NCBI RefSeq assembly: GCF_016920785.2
Contig: NW_024609846.1
Coordinates: forward strand, 122,601,473 to 122,665,472
Direction of reading: 5' to 3'
Source of the DNA: Ixodes scapularis
Lineage: Eukaryota; Arthropoda; Arachnida; Ixodida; Ixodidae
Length of the DNA stretch: 64,000 bases
The translations under genes and the position numbers were made by a program. Under the pieces are notes generated by a model. The model saw only the letters and a list, made by a program, of their open reading frames with translations. It was not told the origin of the DNA and searched no databases. This document shows positions 54,700 to 64,000 of this stretch, piece after piece (the first letter of the stretch is position 1; each line of letters opens with the position of its first letter).

Positions 54700-57345
54700 C
54701 CTGTGATTGCTTGAGCTGCCGTTAGACTGTACTTGAACGCTCCGCAAAAGCGTCGTCGGGCGACCGTCGTAGGGACGGCGCCCAGGACAAGCCCTCGGCT
54801 GGCGCTCGGTTCCGCCGCACGCGAATCGTTCTACCTCTGCGGAGAGAGCCATGAATTTTGAAAATACGCTCTTCTCAAATAACGAAATAAAACGAGGTAG
54901 AGCATAGTGAGAGTCAAGCATAGCTAAGCAAGCACACGCTACAAGACAAAGTTTGAAACAGCGGCGCACTTCGGCAGAAACAAAAGCAACTTCCTCACCT
55001 TCGCTTGCACCAGTTGGCCATGACTGTCCGCCACTTGCGACGCTGCGTCTCACAGCTGTCAGTAATCGCTTGCTATTATTGAACACGGTACTCTTAAGTA
55101 AGCTATCTAAAATATCCGCTAAAACGGCTAAAACGTAAAAAGGGGTGCGATGCTCGAACCTTCCGGAACTCCAACGGTGGCCGAACGGAAGCTCATTGCA
55201 GTAGCGATGGTCTTGCGCAGTTTTCAAAAGTGTCTTCTTTTTGTTTTTTTATTTTTTTGAAGACAAAACTAAGCAAATCAATATATTAATAATAATAATG
55301 TAACTTTATTATATTCGTAAAAAATTAACAAACATTTAGTCTATCTTAGGTTTTCTCTAAACTTTCGGGTTTTTTTTTTCAGTGTAAAACCGAAACTATC
55401 TCAAGCAATTTCTCCCTTGTCGCCAAGGCTATTTTGATTCATCAGCGCATGCTTGCACCGCTGGGATTTCAACTTTTCTGGAAGGATCGGCTCTCGCGGC
55501 ACATAAATAATGAGGGCAACCTCGTGTTTTGAAACAATGAGCGTGCCTGTCTTTTTTCACGAGGGAAAGACACGTTCAATTTACGTCGATTTTTTACAGT
55601 GTGCAACTCTCGATCGACGGTGTTGTTCGTTGTTGCAATTGTCAATCTCTTTTCACGTAAATTGAGGTGTCTTCAAGTTTTGCAAGATAAATCTACACCA
55701 TGAAACACTTTCGGTGAAAGCTTAAGGTTGTTACATGAAGGCGCCGATTTCTCCAGCCAATTTCAGAGCGAGCTTTCATTCATAACACCCCTCGCTTACA
55801 CGGTTCAGAAGTTGATTTGCGCTGCATGCGACTATGCAAGGTGGAGCATCTTATGTCCCCATTATTAGCCGTGGTTTCTTTTTCCTCCGGTCCTTTTGCT
55901 GGCTGTGGATGCAGATATCTCAAACAGCGTATAGTGCGCTGAGACCTGCATTACAAAAACACTGGATAATCCTGCAAACGTAATTTGTCTACTAGCCTAT
56001 GAGGCAGCACGCAAGTGGCGGTGCACTTTGAAGACAAAGTCATGTGCATGCTTTCGCATTAGCAGCATCACACACTTGGTGCAATTACCCTCGATCGTCT
56101 AGCTTCCGAATAGTGCTAACAGTTTTTTACAGTAAACTTTCATTCTTCAATAAAGGTAACAAATACAGTTCAGGGAAAACAAAAGCTATCTTCGCAATAA
56201 AAGTAGACTTTTTAATTGATTAATATATAGAAATGTCTAGCTAAAATAATTATTGACAAGTCAGATAACGCTACGTTCCGTGGCGTACAATGGAGCTAAT
56301 TTTTCTGTTTGTGCTTTTTTTAGGCGTAAGTCCATGTTGCATTTGCGACGTAAGTATGCTATGACAGTGCCGGTCGCTTCCCCGGGGAACTTTTGGACCA
56401 CGTTGTCTGCAGTGAAATGAGAAATGAAGCATCCCTTTGTCACATTATGTCAGCTATACCCGGTGATATTTTTTAATCAACTGGTTTCAGGAAAATTGGG
56501 GGCTCTCTGTCATGTTGATGCACTCTTCATGTGTGTCGTGCGACTCGGCGGACATTACATGGGTGAATAACCGTGGCAGCATTTTTTTTTAAGTAATTAA
56601 AATTCGTATATTTACTTTTTTTAAAATTGCTGTTTTAGAGGCAGTCGTTATTAGAGCCTAACACAATCAAAACTATTCACGAAACAGTAAGGGGCTTTCA
56701 GATATTTATTTATCAAATTTCGCACTTTTTTCCCTCGATTTAAGAACCACTCGCGGCAGGGGCGGGCAAAGTGGAGAGTGACTTAGCGGTTTTGACATGG
56801 CATATCGGTGATGGAATGTTTGTTTGTGTTAGCGAGAACTTCTCATACTGAAGTTCTATGCATTATTTAATTTTCTAGAGAAGTTACAACCCTCAGAAAG
56901 TAATGTCGCATTCAGCATAAACGAAGTTGCACACTTTTGACAGCGTGCCTTTGGTGGATGCTCCAGCATCATACTTCCAACAGTTCGACTGAAGGGAATA
57001 CGTAAGAATAGCATCCTGCGCTCTGTCCAGCGCGCTGTTTTTAATCAGGCGACGAAAGGCAGAGTTTTAGCTATGAATAACCCAAAACTCTCCACCTTTT
57101 CGCAAATTGTTTCAGTTGGGCTAGAGTTTATTCAAGCCCCTTTAAAATTGAAAATTCAACATGGTCAATTACACTGTCAATTAAAAAAGCTAATTAGACA
57201 ACGTACTGTGACGTTTATTTACTGATCTAATGTCCGCCGCGCCCCACAAATATTCAGTGAAAACGGCATCGGCCTATCTATCGCGGTTTTAGTGTGTTGA
57301 TGTTAAAAATCGCACTATATATATATATATATATACAAGATTATT
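54700..57345. other. No gene recognised
   Basis: CpG-containing sequence to about 55.2 kb holds a 178-codon minus-strand frame without motifs. Beyond it is AT-rich DNA with homopolymers and a short AT microsatellite (57316-57335). No transposon ends were found. Confidence 0.4.
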
Positions 57346-57349
57346 ATAA

Positions 57350-57640
57350 TTTGAGTACACCGACTGCAACCACTGAAAGTAGACCTTTAGTATACTTAAG
57401 TGCACTTTCTGTATACTGATTTCGAGCTACTTTTTACCGCGGGCACTACGATTCTACTACATGTACTAGTTTTGTACGGACGAGTATACTTTCAGTGCAC
57501 CGCCATTTTTACTGGAAGTATACTTCAAGTACACTTAAAGTATACAATCAGCACAAAGACCGCACTGAAAGTATACTTTTAGTATACTTCTGTACACTTC
57601 GAGTGTACTGATCTTGAACGACTTTTCGCTAAGGGATGCC
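57350..57640. repeat. AGTATACT word array, third copy
   Basis: Repeated AGTATACTT and AAGTATACT words, ending GTGTACTGATCTTGAACGACTTTTC, the same terminus-like end as the two arrays in the giant inverted repeat. It is therefore a dispersed family. Confidence 0.6.
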
Positions 57641-57912
57641 TGTTGACGCTTTGCATGTTGCTGTGTCTCTTTCTTCTTTTGTGCACAAAAACCGATACCA
57701 GGAAATGCAAGAAAATTAGTGTAGTTTTTCTTAAATACCTTAATCATGGTATAAATAAACTCTGAGACCCATACAAACGCTGACAAATACATTCTTGCTC
57801 GCCTGAGAGCACTTGGCTGCCATCGTGCAAGGAATGGGCCGTTTTCCGGTTCGTCCAACGATGTCTTGAATCGCTTCTGCAGTTTCTGCAATTGATGTTT
57901 CATAAAATAAAC

Positions 57913-59223
57913 CAGTGTGTCGAACCGAAAAAAATACGGGTTCGGTTACGGTTCAGGTTCAGGTAAATTTATTTTGTTCCCGTTCAGTTCCGGTTCGATT
58001 AATTCGATCCGCGAACCGGTTCGGGGCGCTGAACCGATTCGCGAACCGGTTCGGCAATATAAATGACAAATTGCAGCATCAAAATAAATTACAAATAAAA
58101 CATCTGAAATCAGCACATACGAAACGGGATACATCGTAGTGCAAGGCTCGGGGATTTCTACCAGGAATGGTTTCTTTATTTGCACTCAAATGTTACCTCA
58201 CCGACGTTTACGCATTCGGACTTCATCTAATTGGGTCCGACGCAGTAGCTGTAAAATCCGCGACCTCCTTACAAACCCACTTACAAGTAGAACTCGCTAA
58301 CTATCCCGCCACCTCGGCGTGTAAGCAATTGAAAGAACAGTGGGGAGAAAATACAGCTTTCTTTATTTGAACTAGCCTTCGGTAACTCAAATTAGACCCT
58401 TAAACAAGCAACAGAAGCTCGGCAGATCCTTTGTCAAATTCGAAAGTGCGCGCAGCTTCGCTTCTCCGCGAGCGACTAGGGTTTGTATCCCTGTTGTTTT
58501 TTTTTCCCCCGCATTTATCGAGTTTCCGGTACGAAAAAATACGGCATGTAAATCTTGACACTTCATAGCTCGATATAGTCTGACCCGTGGTTGGGGCAGC
58601 GAAGAGCAGATATAATTCATGAATGCTCATTTCAACTGTAAATAAAGTTTCTTTCTCTCCCTCAAACGTTATCAAACTCCACAGCCTTTTCTTTTCTTAT
58701 TCCGATGGAAGCAAGCTTCAAGAACTCGCGCGTTCTAGAAACGTGTTATGAAATGAGCACACAGCAGCATTTAGGATTTACGATATTGTAAAAAAATAAA
58801 ATCCCGTGACGCGATTTTTTTTTTTTTTTTTTGCACAGCTTTCCAATTTTCTTTTTTCCGTGCAAGCCGCGACCAGCGCAATACTGGTTCCTATGTCAAG
58901 ATTCATGGATGCAGCGTTTGTCAAGATTCATGGATGCAGCGTTTATATTCCTAAGACTGAGTGGAGAAGAAAAATATGTAAGCAAGGCGTGTGTCACTTG
59001 ACGGCACTTAAAGAACAAATGGGATTGATAGCACATTCATTGTCAACAGCGCGTGGCCGAACCGTTTTGACATGAGCCGGTAACCGTTAATTTTTTTCCG
59101 GTTCAGTTCCGGTTCGGGTTCATCGCGATAACAATATAACGGTTCGGGTTCGGGTTCAGTTCCGGAAAAAATACCGGTTCGGTTCCGGTTTTCGGTTCGG
59201 TTCGGTTCCGGTTCGACACCCTG
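57913..59223. mobile_element. Non-autonomous hAT with CCGGTTCGG arrays
   Basis: The ends are CAGTGTGTCGAACCG and CGGTTCGACACCCTG. The exact 8-bp duplication is AAATAAAC (57905-57912, 59224-59231). Both subterminal regions (57935-58050, 59080-59215) are filled with GGTTCGG/CCGAACC words. A 22-bp tandem duplication (CAAGATTCATGGATGCAGCG) lies inside at about 58896-58940. No transposase. Confidence 0.85.
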
Positions 59224-59765
59224 AAATAAACCAATCAAAAGAGACCCTCAAGCATTTCTATCACGGTTCTACATTATCTTTTTCTGTCAGGTTACCTCTC
59301 AGAATGCTGAGATATTCACTGAGAAAGGAGCTCAACAGTTTTTACCTGCATCGCTCATCGGCCCCGAATCAGGTCGTACTATCTTTGACCTTAGGTGCGA
59401 GCGAAGTCAGCGAAGTCAAAGCTTAAAAGAACACTGACACCACCCAAACACCTTTTTTTTTTTTTTGCCAGCCGATTTATGGTGGTGTCGCAAGTAATAT
59501 TTTGATACAGAGTCACGTATATTTTTAATAAAGCCAGAAAACGCAACTGCGGAAAACCTAAACCGAAACATGCGCACGGAGGTCGGAGAAGTATTAGTTC
59601 CGAGAGCGAACACAAGCGTCGCTGCGGTCGCCGCGCCCTGATTGGGTAAGGTGTACCGTAATGTCAGGGGGAGGACTCCGCTCCGCGATCTCGCACCGGC
59701 TCGCTTCCCATGCACCGGTTTCCTGGTTTGGCGTTGTGTGCCGCAAGCTCTTCGAGGAGCTGGAC

Positions 59766-61603
59766 CAGACTTGTGCACGTTACTGAAAAATTGTAAGGAA
59801 TTACATTTACAATTACTCAAGGCTAAATTGTAATTTTTTACAATTACAATTACCCTCTCATAAAAGTAAGTGACCGTTACTCCCAAAAGTAATCCGTTAC
59901 TTTCGTGGAGTTACTGTCAACAATATTTTCCTCAATTAAGAAACAAAAGGAAGAAGGTTATTCAAGTCCTTGTTGTTGCCACCTGTCCCATTTATTGACC
60001 TTGAGTAAGCAACAGCTGACTCTTGAAAGTCTCGTCAGACATATATTGCGTGATTTCTTACTGAAGATGTCGACAGCTACGCTGAGCACCGTTTGAACTG
60101 AGTCACTGGATGGGAGTGCCATATTGTGCCTCACGAATATTTAATTCTCAGCATTTAGCTTTTTCAGCGAAGTAATGGAAGTACTATTTAGCTCGAAGAT
60201 AGGGCAAAGCTTCATTGTTGCAGCTGTTTCCTAATATTCGAGAGTTTTAGTAGAGTTGGTAACCGTAAGGTGATAATAAAATAATATTAAAGGTTTGGCT
60301 TGATATTCTTCTTCCTTTGATTCTGAACAGGTCGAGCCTCGGTTGAGGCGCGTTGGTGAATAAGAAAACGTTTTTAATATATAAATATGAGTCAGAAAAA
60401 AAAATCAGAACGTCGGTTGAAATAAGGAAATGCAAATGCACGTTTGCCGTGTGTACCTTTCTTGATGCCGTTCAAAAACGCAGGGAGCACGAACCGATTG
60501 CAGTTTACTCCGGTGTTCTCCAGATAGACGTCCGCTGACGCCACGGGCAGCGAAGAGCAGAGAACTGAGCCACACTATGGCTCCCAACTCATGAGTTTCA
60601 CTCTCTCCTCAAGCCCAGAATCCCAAGCCTACCTCAGCCACCATTATGTTTTATTTGTAAAGATCTCTTATCTTTTATTTGAAAAATACGTCGTGCTGAA
60701 ATACAAACAGCGGAAAAAAAAAGGAAGACAATTATTATTTTCGGAGTGATCGCAAAAAGCTGACTCACAAAAAGGGTGGCTGAGATGCGGATAACCTGGC
60801 TGAAATTCACAAATAAAATGGGCCAACCCTAGAAATTGGACCACAAAAAAGTAGCTTTCAAAACAGGTTCAAATAATCTGAAAGAAGCAGAAAAAAAATA
60901 CATCCTGTTTTCTAAGAGAACATAAGTTTGCAGCAACGAACGAGGATGCTTGTGGCAATAACTCCTTCACATATTATCACATCCCTTTTAGTGGATTTTA
61001 GGGCAGACGGAGCGTTGTCTCGTGTTGTGACATTATGAAAATGGCCGTATTTACTATAACCGAGAAGGACATTGTTAATTCTTGTCTGTGCACTTACCCC
61101 CTAGAGTTTCTCGAAGAGGCGTACAATCACTTGGTGTCCACCTCTCCCCGCCTTCGATCGCAAAGAAAAAAAAAACAAAGACACTAAAAAAAGCGGATAT
61201 AACTTCCCCCCCCCCCTTTTTTTGTAGAAATGCTTATTTGGATTTTATGACAGTTGTTAGGGTCTAAAAAGAAAATAGATTCAGGGGCTTGGTGTTGCAA
61301 AAAAAGGCTTTGCAGAACTGAAGAGTGCCAAGCCTCCCTTTGCGCTGGTCAATGTGCGTGACAGTGTCACTGCGCTCAACTTTACCAAAATAAAAACGAC
61401 CTTTTCTTTATAAGGGGGGGGGGGGGGGCTGGTCTTGAAAAAAAAAATGTAACGGATTACAAGGAATCCGGTACGTAAAAAATGTAAGGGAATTACTTTA
61501 AAATTACTCTAGAAAAGATGTAATTATTTCGTTACTAAATTACCGATAAATGTAAGGGATTACAAGTAATTTCGTTACTTGTAACGGATTACGTACAAGT
61601 CTG
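59766..61603. mobile_element. Non-autonomous hAT with GTAAYGGATTAC arrays
   Basis: The ends are CAGACTTGT and ACAAGTCTG. The exact 8-bp duplication is AGCTGGAC (59758-59765, 61604-61611). Subterminal zones (59780-59920, 61450-61595) are dense in TTAC/GTAA words such as GTAACGGATTAC and AATTACAATTAC. The 1.5-kb interior shows no transposase frame. Confidence 0.85.
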
Positions 61604-61611
61604 AGCTGGAC

Positions 61612-62342
61612 TTCGTTTACCCGGTGTACAAGACGTTGAGTTAAGCCGATATTGACGTGCTTCCGTACATTTTATAAGCCTGCTTGTCCCTTTTACCTTT
61701 AAAATTGCATTACAAATCCCGAATTCATCGGCGGACGCAATTCCGCCGATGAACCTCCCCGTTCGTCCACACGACACAAGGCAATTTTACGAAGGATTGG
61801 TGAAGCGGTGGCGGAAACGTTTCAGACGCTGGAATTTTGTTCCTTGCATGTTCATGATTTAGGATGATATTACATCCCGCTTTCAAGGCATTTGAAGTGG
61901 CATTTATATCAAGGGCCTTCGGGTGGTCGGCAAATCAGCTCGCGACCCCAACTCTGCGATGCCACTCTGCATGCGCTGGTTCGCAGATGTTTTAAAGGCC
62001 CTGCGTCAGATGATCCTTGAAGTGCTCGCGGAACAGGGTTGTTTTACATAAATGTAGCTTCTTCGTGAATTAATTATATAGTTTATACACGTATGCAGGC
62101 ATATTTCGTAGAAGATGCACAATTAATGGAAGTTAGTTTGTATGGTAGCAGCAAAAACGGCCGAATCGCCCCCAGCTGCCTGTATGATATGTATTGAACT
62201 GCCCAAAATATGCACAGCAATAGTGCCGTAATTTGAAATGTTTATACTTTTTTCTGACATTCCTTATTCCAGCCTTGTGTGTTCGGAAAATACACAGTTT
62301 AGTTTGAATTGTCATTTCCAATTAAAAAAGACACTGCTGCAG
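61612..62342. other. No gene recognised
   Basis: Unique-looking moderately AT-rich DNA between the third hAT and the exon candidate at 62343. I see no repeats or termini. Confidence 0.4.
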
Positions 62343-62498
62343 GTCCCCAAAAGCTTCCTCAGCCTCCAAACTCCCTACAGCTGGACTCTATAACAACAGA
62401 GGATAAGAGGAGTAAAAGCAAGCATTCAAACGGCTGTCCAGTGGCAGGTGCAGCACTAGTAGCAGAAAATGTGGAACCTGTGAAGGGCGACAGTCTGC
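62343..62498 (+). CDS. Candidate internal exon, unknown protein
   Basis: TGCAG at 62338-62342 could be a splice acceptor and CTGC|GTGAGA at 62499 a donor. The 156 bases between are open and read as a polar, Lys/Ser-rich peptide (PQKLPQPPNSLQLDS, TTEDKRSKSKHSNG, AENVEPVKGDSLR) with ordinary protein composition. The pyrimidine tract is poor. If not spliced, the frame continues to a stop at 62546. No family is recognised. Confidence 0.3.
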
Positions 62499-63252
62499 GT
62501 GAGAAAAGCTTCTGGTATTTTAGCTTCAGGACAAATCGATTTAAGTAAAATCTGAATTTTAGGGCTTTAGGGACTAATAACGAACTAGACAACTTCGCTT
62601 ACATTTGTTATACATTACTTGAGGGTTGATATAAACAAGTTCACAGATACCACCCCTGTAGTTCATTCAAATACTATTCGAATCCAGCAAAGGTCAAATG
62701 CGAGCAATGTATATAATAAATATTCCGTGTTTTTTTTACTTTGCCCCTGCACTCGGCGATCTTGTTTAAAAACAGAGATACAAAAAAAATAGTATACTTA
62801 ACCTGCCAATTCATTCAGACCATCAGCAGCATGTATTGTGCGAAATGTAAATCTATAGTGAAGCTCCTGGAATTGTGGCCGTATTTCTTCATTTTCATAT
62901 ACCAGCTGCGATTCATGCGTTGCCTGCCCTGTCAACCCTGCTTCAAATGTTGGTTGAAGTTTCGCCTGTAGCTACAGGCTGTACCTAAATAAAGGCACAT
63001 ATAAAAATTTACACTTCCTACGAAAAACACGCCAAAACAAATTAAATAGAAACGAGCGCGCCGACAGCTAGCGTCGTCACTGCCTCCAAAGGGCGACCGG
63101 GGCGAGCCGGGAAAAGTTCTCTCCTCGCCGTGACGTCACTCCGGTTCGCCCTAAGGCGGCGCCATGCGAACTTGTCGGGGCTAATAGCTGACAAAGTGAG
63201 TGGCAGACGTCACGTGGCTAAACCTATACAGAGCGCATTTTTCCCCCTCCGT

Positions 63253-64000
63253 TTTTTTTTTTTTTTTTTTTTTTTTTTGTCGCGCGCCGCAGACGAAATT
63301 TGTTGCGGGAATTGTTTGCCGTGCGATTCCTTTGCAGTTCTGTTTGTTCCGCTCGCTGTTCTACACTTAGATGAGTTGTTTTGTACATTAAAGAGTTGGA
63401 AATGAGTAGTGATTGCCCGTGGTGAATTCCCGTGATTGGCTGCGAAAACAATACCCCCACGATGTTGCGTGAAGAGCTGGCTCACAAGTTCTGCATCCGA
63501 AAGTGGCATTGGAAAAATATATTTGACTCCAACCAAAAATTTAACTCGGACCCAACGTTTCAGAACCAATTCGGTTTCTTCTTCAGGGGCGATTGATCTC
63601 ATGCGTGGGAGCAGCCTCGTCTTTGGTGGTACGAATATCTTCTAATAGCGCTTCCGCCTTGCCATCCAGTCTTTTTCTAATCACGTGTCGTAGTCCACTC
63701 ACATAAACAGATGGTAAGGTACCCATAGATCTGTTGATATTTCCTGGTGCATTTTGAATCTGCCATGATTCAAGGTGATGCCTTTTCGGAGATTGGTTTC
63801 AACATCAAGAACGGACACGTTCACAAAGTTTATCAGATGGTCAAAGGTGTCAAAGTGTCGACCGAGAACGCAAGAGCACTGCGTTCTCGGTCGAATTTGC
63901 GTACATCGTTCTTGTGCTGGCGTAACATTTTCATAAAGTTCTTTGTTTCGCCGATATAAGATCTGGGACATTGTAAGCAGGGGATCCCGTAAACAATTCC
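63253..64000 (-). mobile_element. Penelope-like element, 3' part, runs off the window
   Basis: The minus strand begins at the right edge with the GIY-YIG endonuclease, continues to a 3' untranslated region and ends in a 29-base T-run (plus strand, 63253-63281), the poly-A tail. RT would lie beyond 64000. It belongs to a different Penelope-like family from the element at 9.1-11.7 kb, judging by its coding sequence. Confidence 0.7.
63600..64000 (-). pseudogene. GIY-YIG endonuclease of a Penelope-like element
   Basis: From the window edge the frame reads GIVYGIPCLQCPRSYIGETK, a clean GIY-YIG pair with the Cys-containing insertion typical of Penelope-like elements, then LRQHKNDVR. The frame is lost near the duplicated GAACGCAGTGCTCTTGCG region and resumes at 63870 with FDHLINFVNVSVLDVETNLRK and the Glu-region remnant down to the stop at 63699. 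The domain nicks DNA to start reverse transcription. At least one frameshift makes this copy inactive as read. The RT domain is outside the window. Confidence 0.75.

Noticed and set aside
54691..55227. 178-codon minus-strand frame
   Set aside because: No domain and a complementary open frame at the same place; its composition follows local GC.
1..64000. CRISPR arrays, rRNA genes, prokaryotic operons or viral genomes
   Set aside because: None of the expected repeat-spacer patterns, rRNA motifs or gene clusters were seen; the content is that of a repeat-rich animal genome.

Overview
The window reads as repeat-dense nuclear DNA of an arachnid, most likely a hard (ixodid) tick. The evidence is the mixture of degenerate I-type, CR1-like and Tx1/L1-like LINEs, tRNA-derived SINEs (one resembling the tRNA-Ser-like SINEs described from ixodid ticks), Penelope-like elements, Tc1, hAT and foldback DNA transposons, and a few isolated exon-like stretches with GT/AG borders. 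There are no operons, rRNAs, CRISPR arrays or other prokaryotic features. One 100-base run of N marks an assembly gap at 12271-12370.

Layout. 1-9.1 kb: a worn SINE, an inverted-repeat family (copies near 1.4-2.7 kb and 8.5-9.1 kb) and a decayed I-type LINE on the minus strand (4.45-8.39 kb) with a foldback MITE in its RT. 9.1-11.7 kb: two 5'-truncated Penelope-like copies fused head to head, with a non-autonomous hAT inserted in one. 11.9-16.4 kb: mostly unique DNA with a secreted-protein first exon on the minus strand next to the gap. 16.4-19.2 kb: a Ty3/gypsy-type LTR element with near-identical LTRs that appears to carry an intronless PC-esterase (PCED1/FAM113) gene in antisense. 19.4-24.2 kb: MITEs, an I/R1-like RT fragment, two candidate host exons and a CpG-rich stretch with an RFX X-box. 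24.48-34.59 kb: a 5'-truncated two-ORF LINE, split first by a 176-bp MITE and then by a 5.3-kb foldback element that itself holds a SINE, a tRNA-like unit and three MITEs.

35.6-36.6 kb: a TIR element carrying what looks like the start of a PIF/Harbinger transposase with a 54-bp intron. 38.8-40.7 kb: a broken Tc1 element inserted in ORF2 of a CR1-like LINE (40.7-43.3 kb) whose ORF1 encodes a 2A-type motif (DIETNPGP) and whose upstream region is a 321-bp tandem array. 43.5-44.4 kb: a 117-bp tandem array with a MITE in its last unit, then a candidate terminal exon. 44.9-54.4 kb: a giant inverted repeat (arms 3.7 and 2.8 kb). 57.9-61.6 kb: two more non-autonomous hATs with dense subterminal repeats. 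63.25-64 kb: the GIY-YIG end of a Penelope-like element running off the right edge.

Most long open frames are transposon coding remnants or read-throughs of palindromes. The only long host-type protein is the PC-esterase. Its transposon setting, with a third LTR piece fused to its C-terminus and a possible ATAT target duplication bracketing the whole block, is the most unusual item here. Several insertions can be dated relative to each other because inverted or tandem copies within the window preserve the empty sites. All calls come from reading sequence; no search or alignment program was run.
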